In this document: one piece after another, positions 7,112-14,445 of the stretch
Numbering within the stretch: position 1 is the first letter of the stretch
How the letters are laid out: each line of letters starts with the position of its first letter
From: Mesostigma viride
Lineage: Eukaryota; Streptophyta; Mesostigmatophyceae; Mesostigmatales; Mesostigmataceae
DNA length: 25,000 bases
Direction of reading: 5' to 3'
Assembly (NCBI GenBank): GCA_009746045.1
Contig: RPFO01001095.1
Coordinates: 1-25,000, forward strand
Translations under genes and position numbers: made by a program
The notes under the pieces: model-generated
What the model was told of the DNA's origin: nothing
Databases searched by the model: none
The model's input: only the letters and a program-made list of their open reading frames with translations

Positions 7112-8329
7112 ATGCCCGCATTCCTGCGCACCAGCACCGGACGCAGGACCGTCGACCCGTTCATCCCGTGGGTGGACGACCTGGACGATGACCTGCTCGA
7201 GGTATTCGTCAAGCACATGTGCAGGCTGGACCGGAAGGCCTGCATGTTGATGATGCTCACCTCCAAGGCGGCCTGGGAGGCCCTGTGGCCCACATACAGG
7301 GAGCACCACGCGCGGGCCACCGACGAGGCCGACCGGCGGTTTGTCCACCGCGTGTGGAGGGACCGGGTGCTGACCCCTGGGGACCTCTCCTTCGCCGGCG
7401 TGCCCGTCCTCAGGGTGACAGTGTACGATGCCGACTCGCGGCTGGAGCCCCCCAGCGACTTTGTGCGGGAGGAGGACTGCGGCCTGATGCCCCACCTGGT
7501 CGAGTGGAGGAGGCTCGCCGCCTTCGTGCGGAAGGTGCCGGGGGTCGTCATCTTCCTCCTCGACGCGGCCAAGCGCAGGGATGGGTGGGAGCTCTCCTTC
7601 GACTACGCCGTCCTGGCCGGCCTGGTGGTCTGCGCGGCGGAGGGCGTCTCGCTCCCCTCGTGCCGACTCCTCCTCGTGTCGCGCTCCAACTCGAGCTTCG
7701 CCTACGCGGTGGCCCCCGCCGCGATCCGCCAACCGCTGACCCAGGCGCTGGCCAGGTGCGGGGGCAGCATAGACTTCCTCGGGGCCCAGACCATCGCGCT
7801 GGGGGGCACCTTTCGCTATGCCCTGTCGCAGGTGCGAGCCGGCGCAGGCGGCACGGCCGTTTTCATGGCGACGGCGAGAGGCACCGTCGTCATGGGGGCG
7901 CACGACAGCGTGTCGACCTTCTACTTCAACCAGGACGTGGGGGGCGTCGACCTCATCAACCCGGTGGTGCACGAACGGTACAACGCGCACTGCCGGGACA
8001 ACGGCCGCGGCATGGCCCCCTGCACCTGCTTCACGGAGGACACCCGGCCCCTCCTGGTCGGCGAAGGGGACGTGACGGCCGTGAGGGGGGCGGTGGACCT
8101 GCTGGTGGACGACTCCCCCACCGTCCCCGCCCAGCAGGACGTCCGCGTCCGCGTCACCGATGGGCGCCCCCAGGCGACGGTGCGCGTGGTCGGGCGCACG
8201 CCGAGGGAGGGCCAGGCGGGGGACGCGGTGTTGAGCGTGCACGGCCGCGGTCTCGACGTCCGGGACGCGGACCTGGCCGAGTGGAAGGAGCGCTGGCCGA
8301 TCGTGCTGGCCTCCGACGTTCTGTGCTGA
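7112..8329 (+). CDS. F-box-like protein, 405 aa
   Basis: Residues about 20-55 (DDLDDDLLEVFVKHMCRLDRK, then MLTSKAAWEALW) follow the F-box pattern 'lPdelllei...l...d....r.vsk.w'. F-box proteins recruit substrates to SCF ubiquitin ligases and are numerous in several giant viruses. The rest is not recognised. It has no visible kelch, ankyrin or leucine-rich repeats, and contains hydrophobic strand/helix blocks (VPGVVIFLLDAAK, YAVLAGLVVCAAEGV) and a Cys cluster (CRDNGRGMAPCTCF). The strong GC bias at third positions matches the other left-half genes and supports this frame over the long opposing frame. Start at 7112 is supported by the adjacent TTTTATC element. Confidence 0.7.
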   Translation: MPAFLRTSTGRRTVDPFIPWVDDLDDDLLEVFVKHMCRLDRKACMLMMLTSKAAWEALWPTYREHHARATDEADRRFVHRVWRDRVLTPGDLSFAGVPVLRVTVYDADSRLEPPSDFVREEDCGLMPHLVEWRRLAAFVRKVPGVVIFLLDAAKRRDGWELSFDYAVLAGLVVCAAEGVSLPSCRLLLVSRSNSSFAYAVAPAAIRQPLTQALARCGGSIDFLGAQTIALGGTFRYALSQVRAGAGGTAVFMATARGTVVMGAHDSVSTFYFNQDVGGVDLINPVVHERYNAHCRDNGRGMAPCTCFTEDTRPLLVGEGDVTAVRGAVDLLVDDSPTVPAQQDVRVRVTDGRPQATVRVVGRTPREGQAGDAVLSVHGRGLDVRDADLAEWKERWPIVLASDVLC

Positions 8330-8384
8330 GATCCTCTGTTTTGTCTATTGTTGTTCTCAGGGCAATCTGATTAATCAAACTGGA

Positions 8385-8394
8385 AATAAATAAA
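8385..8394 (+). terminator. AATAAATAAA, possible polyadenylation signal
   Basis: Overlapping AATAAA words lie about 56 bases after the F-box gene stop, just after the 10-bp palindrome TGATTAATCA at 8368-8377. The region is an AT island between convergent genes, as expected for 3'-end formation. Inferred only. Confidence 0.35.
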
Positions 8395-8456
8395 GCCTCG
8401 TATAATGAATGTAATCGTTTATTCGCGCGCAAATATGATTTTTTTTGCCATCAGCG

Positions 8457-8837
8457 TCAGGGATCGCCATTAGTCGTCAACACACGCTTCAAGCTGTGCT
8501 GACCGGGCACCTCCAGGGTGGAATGAGAGGCGTGACGGCTCTCCCTCATTTCCTTGTTATGGACCAGGAATTCTCTTGGGCGTTTTGTGCTTGCCTGGTC
8601 GTGCAGCCCCACTCCCCTAAATGTGGGGGTCATTGTCCGAGAAATTCTCTCCATGGCGGCCACGGGGTCCTCACCGCCTGCCACTGCCGCCCGGAATACG
8701 CAGTTCATGAAGAAGGCCCCACTGTTCATCTCCTCCGTCCACATGTCTCTAACTAGGTCCCCTTTCTTCATGTTCTGGACATGCCTGAACTCGTCCGCGG
8801 TCATATTCATAATGGACTTGTTCTGGATGCCGAACAC
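8457..8837 (-). CDS. IRxTPDG-family protein, second copy, C-terminal part (separate frame)
   Basis: The open frame extends upstream to about 8960 without an ATG and reads APPCAVAEEPRIKQCESVK, then QVDGKVYAKVFGIQNKS and MTADEFRHVQNMKKGDLV. The first in-frame start codon for the short form is GTG at 8837. The EEPRIKQC block matches EAPRVKSC past the break in the copy at the left edge, so this is the continuation of the 8807-9400 frame and not an independent gene. The junction lies at the C7 run at 8950-8956. The C-terminal domain is unrecognised: charged, with WTEEMNSGAFFMN in the middle. Confidence 0.6.
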   Translation of the reverse strand: MFGIQNKSIMNMTADEFRHVQNMKKGDLVRDMWTEEMNSGAFFMNCVFRAAVAGGEDPVAAMERISRTMTPTFRGVGLHDQASTKRPREFLVHNKEMRESRHASHSTLEVPGQHSLKRVLTTNGDP

Positions 8838-9400
8838 CTTGGCATATACCTTGCCATCAACTTGAGCGCGGGGTGTGTTGGATATCTCCGCGGCCGCTGC
8901 CTTGACGGACTCGCACTGTTTGATTCTAGGCTCCTCTGCGACCGCGCAAGGGGGGGCTGGTACGCACGCCCATGGAGTGCTTCGTAGCGGCCTAACAGCT
9001 CCGATATCAGCTCTTCCGTCGCGTGAAAATAGTGCTTCAGTAACTTCGAGGTGTTCCTTCGAAAGGCCGTAGCCCGAGCCCCGGGCAGGAGCATGATCAA
9101 CTCGTATACTTCCTCCTCTGTCATGACCCTCGTAGGCCGTTGATTGCGCCCCGGGAAAGTGTACATGTTATTTGTATTGCTGGCTGCAAGACATTGTTTG
9201 TCACTGAGCCTCTTCAGGGTGAGGTTGGCGTTACCCAGCGCCTCCCTGGCATAAGTCCCGTCCTCTCTCAAATAAATGATACACTTCACGATGTCGGCGG
9301 CTGCCACGCGCCCATCAGGTGTCCTGCGAATCTGTCCACAAAAGATATCTTCAGATGGAGGCGTCCCCTCCTTAGCTTCCAAGTACACGGCGCAGGCCAT
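8807..9400 (-). CDS. IRxTPDG-family protein, second copy, N-terminal part
   Basis: This frame starts at the ATG at 9400. It has GQIRRTPDGRVAAADIVKCI, an 'R.EDGTY' turn, GRNQRPTRVMTEEE, and LLPGARATAFRRN followed by LLKHYF, block for block like the copy at 98-553. The natural coding sense ends near residue 148 (ALHGRAYQPP). Beyond the homopolymer at 8950-8956 the frame degenerates into SQRSLESNSASPSRQRPRR, while the -1 frame carries conserved sequence. One missing base in C7, or a -1 ribosomal shift, would join it to the 8457 frame as one protein of about 315 residues. Function is unknown. Confidence 0.7.
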   Translation of the reverse strand: MACAVYLEAKEGTPPSEDIFCGQIRRTPDGRVAAADIVKCIIYLREDGTYAREALGNANLTLKRLSDKQCLAASNTNNMYTFPGRNQRPTRVMTEEEVYELIMLLPGARATAFRRNTSKLLKHYFHATEELISELLGRYEALHGRAYQPPLARSQRSLESNSASPSRQRPRRYPTHPALKLMARYMPRCSASRTSPL

Positions 9401-9488
9401 CGGCGCTGGTATTGGTATTGCAACACAAAATTGTTGGCGTAGTATAAGCGCACCTCATAAGGACGTTATTCTGGTTAGGTGCCTATGA

Positions 9489-10010
9489 CTACTTGCACTT
9501 GGCGAAACCAATCGAGAATATCTTCTTGGCCTTGCACCGCGCGCTCAGTTTCTTGTTGAATATCGCGCCGAAGAACGCGCCGATAGGATTGTGTTTCAGC
9601 GCGAAGTTCACCGGTTTGCCCACCACCTTGGCCAGCTTCTTGCCCCCCGGCCCCATCAGCCCCAGCACGCTAGACACGCCGTCGGCTATCGACAGCAGAG
9701 GGTAGGAGGACGCGATGTACGCCGCCTTCTGCCCCTCCACCAGCGCCGTCCTCAGCACCGCCTTGGCCCTCCGCCGCCTGCGGCCCTTGTCCTCGCCGCC
9801 CGCCGCCGCCGCCACCGGCAGCGCGGGAGGGGGCGCGCTCAGGCCCGTCTCCAGAAGCGCCTCGATCGCCTCCGACCGGTAGAGCGGCACGGACTCGTAC
9901 TCGGGCAGCCGCGCGGTCAGCAGCGGGTCGGGCTTGGAGGCATCGCGCAGGCCCAGCCACAGGGTGAGGGTGAGTACCAGTATCAGGGTCGCGATCAGAT
10001 ACGCGCGCAT
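9489..10010 (-). CDS. Membrane-anchored basic protein with conserved Cys/Lys tail
   Basis: Residues 4-20 (YLIATLILVLTLTLWLG) form an N-terminal membrane anchor or uncleaved signal. A linker follows with an Arg run (KGRRRRRAK), then a second hydrophobic region about 97-122 (AAYIASSYPLLSIADGVSSV) and a glycine-rich basic C-terminus. The last 15 residues, CKAKKIFSIGFAKCK, recur almost unchanged in the mini-gene directly upstream at 10050. TTTTATA at 10033-10039 lies about 25 bases before the ATG at 10010. It may be a virion membrane or structural protein; this is inference from topology and basicity only. Confidence 0.65.
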   Translation of the reverse strand: MRAYLIATLILVLTLTLWLGLRDASKPDPLLTARLPEYESVPLYRSEAIEALLETGLSAPPPALPVAAAAGGEDKGRRRRRAKAVLRTALVEGQKAAYIASSYPLLSIADGVSSVLGLMGPGGKKLAKVVGKPVNFALKHNPIGAFFGAIFNKKLSARCKAKKIFSIGFAKCK

Positions 10011-10032
10011 GTCGCACTACCATAGACGCAGC

Positions 10033-10039
10033 TATAAAA
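10033..10039 (-). promoter_or_regulatory. TATA-like element for the 9489-10010 gene
   Basis: On the minus strand it reads TTTTATA in a GC-rich context, 23 bases before the ATG at 10010. Equivalent elements precede 2550 (TTTTTATC), 7112 (TTTTATC) and 13354 (GTATAAAG). Assigned by position. Confidence 0.4.
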
Positions 10040-10049
10040 CCGATATCGA

Positions 10050-10121
10050 TCACTTGCACTTGGCCTTCCCGAACGAGAAAAACTTCTCGGCCTTGCACCC
10101 GGTGCATCTGCCGACAGGCAT
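10050..10121 (-). CDS. 23-residue mini-ORF duplicating the Cys/Lys tail of its neighbour
   Basis: From the ATG at 10121 the frame reads MPVGRCTGCKAEKFFSFGKA then KCK and a stop at 10050. Its last 15 residues match the C-terminus of the adjacent protein (CKAKKIFSIGFAKCK) at 11 positions, ending at the same residue. A GTATACGCGATAC element lies immediately upstream. It could be a real micropeptide with CxxC...C metal-binding potential, or the 3' remnant of a duplicated gene. It is too short for normal gene callers. Confidence 0.45.
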   Translation of the reverse strand: MPVGRCTGCKAEKFFSFGKAKCK

Positions 10122-10156
10122 CCGTATCGCGTATACAACTAACCGATCTTTATTAA

Positions 10157-10573
10157 TCAGAAACGTTTACGCTTACCCGCGAGTCCCCGCCTACCAGGCG
10201 TGACGACGGTCTTGGCGGCTCTCATGACCCAATCGACGATGGCGTCCGGCCCTCTATAAAGTATGCCCGCGCCTCGTTCTCTCAGTCCGCGCAGTTTATC
10301 CATAGACACGAGCCACGCCCGCTGCAGGTTCCGCTCCACCGCATTGGCCTCCCGGAGATCTCTCCTGTACTGATCAGGGGGGACATCGCCCTTCGCCGAC
10401 ACCTTCGCCTTCGCCAATGCCTCCAACGCCCCGCCGAAACGATACGCCAGCATCCCCGATGCAGCGTTGTAATTATGCTCCATGGCCGGCGTCAGCACTG
10501 CAGCGGCTCGTGAGCGGTGTGCGCGGTGCACCGTACGAGCGCGTCGTGGGGTGCGCGTTTTCTTTGCCGCCAT
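10157..10573 (-). CDS. Small basic protein of unknown function
   Basis: This 138-residue protein starts at the ATG at 10573. It has strongly basic ends (AAKKTRTPRRARTVHRAHRSR and GRRGLAGKRKRF) around a helical core (MLAYRFGGALEALAKAKVS, then NLQRAWLVSMDKLRGL). On the minus strand TATAAAAA (10593-10600) and TTATAA lie just upstream, shared with the divergent kinase gene. The charge pattern suggests DNA or RNA binding or packaging, but no family is recognised. Confidence 0.6.
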   Translation of the reverse strand: MAAKKTRTPRRARTVHRAHRSRAAAVLTPAMEHNYNAASGMLAYRFGGALEALAKAKVSAKGDVPPDQYRRDLREANAVERNLQRAWLVSMDKLRGLRERGAGILYRGPDAIVDWVMRAAKTVVTPGRRGLAGKRKRF

Positions 10574-10682
10574 GTTATAATACGCGCGTGTGTTTTTATA
10601 TTCCGCGAATATATGTTTACTAAGCCGGGCGATCTACTTTGGGAGTGACCATCAAATTTTGTGTGCCGTACGTCATATACCC

Positions 10683-11240
10683 ATGTCGGCGATCGTGCAC
10701 GTGGAGGGCGTGCCGGGATCGGGCAAGACCTTCCTCTGCTCCATGCTCAGGATCAAGGCCAAGTGCGTGGACACGGACGACCTGTGGGCCAAGGCCGACG
10801 ACATAGCCGACGAGAGGAAGCGAGACGGGCAGAGGGCCGTCAACAAGCGAGCCCTCGTGAACCGCATGATACGAGAGCTCGTCAGGGACAGGGAGCGAGA
10901 CCGCCCGCTCGTGTTCGTCGGCCTTCACGCGCCCCCCAGGGCGAACCACAAGTTCTTCATCCGCCTCGAGGACCACCCCGCCGCCTACCGCCGCCTGCTC
11001 CTGCGCGAGGTGGACAAGTACGTCACGCGCGCCGACGACCTGCGCAGGCACGTGCGCGAGGTCGCGGACCCCAGGGACATCGACATCCCCCGCGTGGCCA
11101 ACCTCGCGAGCATACCCTCCAACTACCCCGACTTCGTCCGCAACTACAAGCAGAGGAGGGACTACATGAAGGCCAGGGGCTACAAGGTCGTGCCCCAGGA
11201 CGCGATCGCCCGCTTCATCGACGCCCTCGGGGAGGAATGA
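10683..11240 (+). CDS. P-loop kinase-like NTPase
   Basis: I chose the ATG at 10683 because the P-loop then sits at the N-terminus: residues 9-16 are GVPGSGKT (Walker A). KCVDTDDLWAK follows at about 27-37, the 'DxDD' acidic step found after strand 2 in small nucleotide or metabolite kinases. LVFVGLHAPP marks a later strand. An Arg-rich lid-like stretch (YRRLLLREVDKYVTRADDLRR) follows. The frame stays open to 10590, but the added residues are AT-rich and unlike the rest. The size (185 aa) fits a small phosphotransferase; substrate cannot be read from sequence. Confidence 0.8.
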   Translation: MSAIVHVEGVPGSGKTFLCSMLRIKAKCVDTDDLWAKADDIADERKRDGQRAVNKRALVNRMIRELVRDRERDRPLVFVGLHAPPRANHKFFIRLEDHPAAYRRLLLREVDKYVTRADDLRRHVREVADPRDIDIPRVANLASIPSNYPDFVRNYKQRRDYMKARGYKVVPQDAIARFIDALGEE

Positions 11241-11278
11241 ACACAAATATCTCTGCGTATCGTGCATGACTCGCTCGC

Positions 11279-11818
11279 ATGACTAAGTGCACTTCTCTCA
11301 CATCCAAGGGCCTCAGGTGCCGCCGCCCCGCCTCAGGTGCCTGCCATGGTCGGTGCGCCGCGCACAGGGTGCGCGCGTCCAGCACCGAGGCCCAGAACAC
11401 CTGGGAACGGGGCGAGGAAGCGGTCAGCGCGCCGAATCGGCGCAGGCCTCGTCCGGCCTCCCCCCCGCAGATGCAGACGCTCCTCAGGGGCGGCGCCCCG
11501 GTGATGCCCCCTCCGCAGTCGAGAACGGCGGGGGTCTTCCCACCCTACGCGCCACTGCCGCCGCCGCCGTTGACCGCGCAGGAAGCGAATGACCGCATGG
11601 CGGAAATGATCCACTCGTGGGGGCCGGCTGGCCCGTTCAAACTTCCTCCGCCCGAAGAAGACACCTACGGGTACCAGGCGGGGGGCACCCTTCTGGTTGG
11701 GCCCCAAACGAGCTTCCCAGAGCTGCCGCGTGTCAGGTACCGCCTGCACGAGGCGGGCGCTCCACGCGGAATCCGCAGGGGCAAGGTCAGGACTAAGGGC
11801 AGCAGCGTGAGGAGGTGA
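11279..11818 (+). CDS. CCCH-module protein with proline-rich tail
   Basis: This 179-residue protein begins MTKCTSLTSKGLRCRRP, then GRCAAH: C-x9-C-x11-C-x2-H with the 'T..G..C' turn of the family. The remainder is Pro/Arg-rich and probably disordered (PPYAPLPPPPLTAQEAN, FKLPPPEEDTYGYQ), ending in a basic tail (GIRRGKVRTKGSSVRR). It lies 38 bases after the kinase gene, same strand. Only the N-terminal module is shared with the relatives; the body is unique. Confidence 0.7.
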   Translation: MTKCTSLTSKGLRCRRPASGACHGRCAAHRVRASSTEAQNTWERGEEAVSAPNRRRPRPASPPQMQTLLRGGAPVMPPPQSRTAGVFPPYAPLPPPPLTAQEANDRMAEMIHSWGPAGPFKLPPPEEDTYGYQAGGTLLVGPQTSFPELPRVRYRLHEAGAPRGIRRGKVRTKGSSVRR

Positions 11819-11847
11819 TCGATACTATAACCTCATCATACTGATGT

Positions 11848-12615
11848 ATGGAACGTGACAGACGCCAGCACACCATGGACGAGCTCGTGCGCAAGTACAA
11901 CGACCAGAGCGCCTACGTGGCCGCGAGCGCCGGACGGACCTTCCGCCCCGTGCCCCTCGCCCGGGCCGCCCGGGCCTGGACGGGCAGGTGCAGCAGGTGC
12001 GCCAGCCCCATCTCCCTGCGAGACCGCTCGGCCGTGTTCGGCCGCCCCGGCGCGTGGACCTGCTGGCCCTGCGCCCGCCTGCCCCTCGCCCCCCTCTTCG
12101 ACGAGCTGGTGGAGGCCAGGGACAGGGCGCGCAGGTGCGGCCTGCCCAGGCCCGTGAAGGCAGACTCCGGCATACGCCCCCCGCCCATCCGCAGGCCGAC
12201 GGGCGTGCGCCCCGCCGCGTGGGCGCGCGCAGAGAAGATGGCCAGGAACGCCAACGCGCGCATGCGGGCCGACGGGGCCAGGCCGTGTCTGGGCACCCCG
12301 CACGTCACGGCGCTCTACCGCTCGCTCCTGCGCCGACCGCGGTGCGCCCTGTGTCGCAAGCCGCTGGACATCGGACCCCGCGCCAGGAAGGGGGACCGCC
12401 CCTCGCTCGACAGGCGCGACCCGGCCGACAGGAGCTACTGCGGGCGGAACGCGGCCCTGCTGTGCTTCGCCTGCAACCACGCAAAGCGCCTGCGCGACGG
12501 ACTGCGCCTCTACCGCCTGCGTCTCCGCCGCGCAGGCTGTCGCTCGGGGGGTGAATGTAAAGAGGCGATTCGGTCTCCTCGAGATCCTCGGGATCGCTCC
12601 CATGATAGTACGTAG
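11848..12615 (+). CDS. HNH-type endonuclease with extra zinc ribbon
   Basis: Residues 48-75 hold C48-x2-C51 and C72-x2-C75 (GRCSRC, WTCWPC), a zinc ribbon. Residues 166-213 give CALCRKPL, SLDRRDPADRSYCGRN and LLCFACNHAK. This is the 'CxxC...DRxDp..gY...N....C..CN..K' pattern of zinc-bound HNH nucleases, often found as homing or phage-type DNA endonucleases. ACTATAAC lies 20 bases upstream. The last ~25 codons after about 12535 look like read-through into the convergent gene (RSPRDPRDRSHDST), so the original stop may be lost. An alternative start is the ATG at 11875. Confidence 0.75.
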   Translation: MERDRRQHTMDELVRKYNDQSAYVAASAGRTFRPVPLARAARAWTGRCSRCASPISLRDRSAVFGRPGAWTCWPCARLPLAPLFDELVEARDRARRCGLPRPVKADSGIRPPPIRRPTGVRPAAWARAEKMARNANARMRADGARPCLGTPHVTALYRSLLRRPRCALCRKPLDIGPRARKGDRPSLDRRDPADRSYCGRNAALLCFACNHAKRLRDGLRLYRLRLRRAGCRSGGECKEAIRSPRDPRDRSHDST

Positions 12616-13354
12616 GCGTGGGCCCCGGGGAGGCGGATCCGGGGAGGGTGCCGGCCGCCTGCGGGCTGTCTTCCACCGCTATGGGATTGAACGGGTCCGC
12701 CCCAGAAAAGGGGTCCGGATCGCGAGGGCTGGTCCTGGCATGTCGGGGAGGGGCGTTCACTGGTTGCCGCAAGCTCGGGAGCCCCTGCGGGCTGTCTTCC
12801 ACCGCTATGGGATTGAACGGGTCCGCCCCAGAAACGGGGTCCTGATCGCGAGGTCTGGTCCTGCCAGCAGCCGGCTGTCGGGGAGGGGCGTTCACTGGTC
12901 GCCGCAAGCTCAAGACCCCGGGGCGCGTGTTGAAGTATCGGTTGATGACCATTTGCGGCGTGAGGCGGTCGGCGGCCCTTCTCCGGCTGCCGACGTTGAT
13001 GGAATCGGTGAAATCGGCGTACCTGCCTCTATCCCTCCTGCTCGCCCGGATCCCGGGAATCGTGGAGGGGACGTCTGGATCGCCGTCCTCGACAACGGGC
13101 CTCTCGTAACGATTGTGGACCTCTGCGGGATAGTAATTTTCGTATGTGGGCGAATTGAACTCGATCGGTCTCCCGTACTCGTCCACGTCGCCCGGCTGGT
13201 AGTACGCCGTGCTCGGGTCCCACTCGATGGTGTCCACGTGCATCCTCACGACGTGCGGCCGGGCCGGCGCGTGACGGTGGCGGTGACAAAGCGACCCGGC
13301 GGCGGGCCTGTTTCGGCAGCGGCCCGTGCGGGTGACGTATCTGCATTGAGGCAT
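12305..13354 (-). CDS. CCCH-module protein with internal 42-residue duplication
   Basis: The start at 13354 is set by MPQCRYVTRTGRCRNRP, then LCHRHRH, and by GTATAAAG about 10 bases upstream. An Asp/Tyr/Pro-rich body follows (STAYYQPGDVDEYGRPIEF). Then comes a near-perfect tandem duplication containing RRPVNAPPRQ and SGADPFNPIAVEDSPQ. The last ~100 codons (from about 12610 down) run antisense through the HNH gene and lose the composition of the rest (GGRGAVRRAGALRGCRRS), so the ancestral end was probably near 12600. The body is low-complexity and likely disordered; function is unknown. Confidence 0.65.
   Translation of the reverse strand: MPQCRYVTRTGRCRNRPAAGSLCHRHRHAPARPHVVRMHVDTIEWDPSTAYYQPGDVDEYGRPIEFNSPTYENYYPAEVHNRYERPVVEDGDPDVPSTIPGIRASRRDRGRYADFTDSINVGSRRRAADRLTPQMVINRYFNTRPGVLSLRRPVNAPPRQPAAGRTRPRDQDPVSGADPFNPIAVEDSPQGLPSLRQPVNAPPRHARTSPRDPDPFSGADPFNPIAVEDSPQAAGTLPGSASPGPTPTYYHGSDPEDLEETESPLYIHPPSDSLRGGDAGGRGAVRRAGALRGCRRSTAGPRSARSSSCRPGRACRARGGPPSWRGVRCPAACDTGRTAVGAGASGRAP
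12661..12912 (-). repeat. 126-bp tandem duplication inside the CCCH gene
   Basis: Copies start at 12661 and 12787 (GCGGGCTGTCTTCCACCGCT in both). The period is 126 bp, 42 codons, so the reading frame is kept. The copies differ by a few substitutions and a small indel toward the right end. Confidence 0.85.
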
Positions 13355-13360
13355 CTCGTG

Positions 13361-13370
13361 CTCTTTATAC
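13361..13370 (-). promoter_or_regulatory. TATA-like element GTATAAAGAG
   Basis: The minus-strand TATAAAG lies just before the ATG at 13354, in GC-rich DNA. It decides the start over the upstream in-frame start codon at 13420. Confidence 0.4.
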
Positions 13371-13644
13371 GCGCGTGGGAAAATTAACGCGCCACCCCGC
13401 ACACTATCACCCCCATACACATAGCGGCATGACCGGCGACGACGGCTGCACGCACGCGCCCACGAACTCGCACATCAGACGCGCCTCGGACAACCAACCC
13501 GGATGCATCATGGCGCGACACTGATATGCCGAACGACGAGATTATTTTTGCGCGACCATAAACGCACGCACACCGCCAGCGGAGACTGACACGGACTTGC
13601 CACTCGTACTCTCGATCACGGACTCGCGCGCGGGGGACAGACAA

Positions 13645-14121
13645 TCACGCGCGGGGGGAACAGGGAAACAGACAAGCACTCGGCGCGGAACGGGGGGACA
13701 CGCAGGGGGGAACGGGGGAACACGCAGGGGGGACACGCTGCGGGGTCCCCAAGCACTCGGCGCGGAACGGGGGGACACGCAGGGGGGAACAGGGGGAAAA
13801 GAGGGGGTCACTCACGCAGTTGCTGGTGAAGTGGAGGACCGAGCGTGTCATTCCGGTCTTCCCCATCAACATCTGCAAACTTGCTACGTATGCGATCCCA
13901 CGAGCGCACACGTCCTCCAACTTCTCGGCAAAAGGTAGATGTGTCTTGCAATACACATCCAATCCCTCCAGTGGTCTATCACATCTAAGAAATCCACACC
14001 CCCCGTATGGATCCTTGGCATTTTGGTACTCGAGGTCGTGCGCTTGCAGGAACTTGTAATGTTCCGCGCACAGTCCCTCGACCCTTACGGGCTCCGTACA
14101 GATTTTGCATTTCGTTGCCAT
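13645..14121 (-). CDS. Two-finger Cys/His protein, possibly spliced
   Basis: The start at 14121 gives MATKCKICTEPV, GLCAEH, then a second finger GGCGFLRCDRP, YCKTHLPF. The same two-finger layout occurs in the gene at 15530 (GGCIARDCQLPF, FCDGH), so these are diverged paralogs. After TSNC the frame enters G-rich direct repeats and yields only Pro/Ser/Cys low complexity to the stop at 13645. GTGAGT starts exactly at that junction (13815 on the minus strand). Splicing to an AG at 13623 would keep phase and add SVIESTSGKSVSVSAGGVRA ending at 13542. The intron is inference. Confidence 0.6.
   Translation of the reverse strand: MATKCKICTEPVRVEGLCAEHYKFLQAHDLEYQNAKDPYGGCGFLRCDRPLEGLDVYCKTHLPFAEKLEDVCARGIAYVASLQMLMGKTGMTRSVLHFTSNCVSDPLFSPCSPLRVPPFRAECLGTPQRVPPACSPVPPCVSPRSAPSACLFPCSPRA
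13678..13795. repeat. G-rich direct repeats inside the 3' part of the two-finger gene
   Basis: CACTCGGCGCGGAACGGGGG begins at about 13678 and again at about 13756, each followed by ACACGCAGGGGGGAAC, with further GGGGGAACACGCAGG units between. They coincide with the proposed intron. Confidence 0.7.
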
Positions 14122-14445
14122 CTGCGCAATTGCCATGAGTCCCATACAGCAGCCATTGTATAACAGGGGCAATAAGGACCGTCAGAACCCCCTCTGGCGT
14201 CTTTCTCACACAATTCTCAATCTAGTCTTGTTGTACGTGCAATAATTGTTGGTTCAAAGAAGGTCCGTTCAAAGAAGTTTTATGAGACAAAATAAATTAG
14301 TTTCAATTACACGCATCAGATTAATCAAATCATATTTTCTCCCTCTCTTACTGAGCAATTCTGTCCATCCTGCCCCTCTTTGCCGGCTTCTCATCAATCT
14401 CCTCATCAAAATCACACACACGTCTAATCTGCTTTCTAATCTGCT
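14122..14445. other. AT-rich spacer marking the composition change
   Basis: No gene is supported. Base composition drops from strongly GC-rich to AT-rich here, and the palindrome-rich right half begins after it. It contains CAGATTAATCAAATC near 14318, similar to the TGATTAATCA after the F-box gene. Confidence 0.5.

Noticed and set aside
7073-8242. Long minus-strand frame opposite the F-box gene
   Set aside because: His/Gly/Arg-rich antisense composition typical of GC-rich shadows; the plus frame has an F-box and a promoter-like element at its start.
11836-12603. Minus-strand 255-codon frame opposite the HNH gene
   Set aside because: Ala/Gly/Arg-rich shadow of a gene with recognisable HNH residues.
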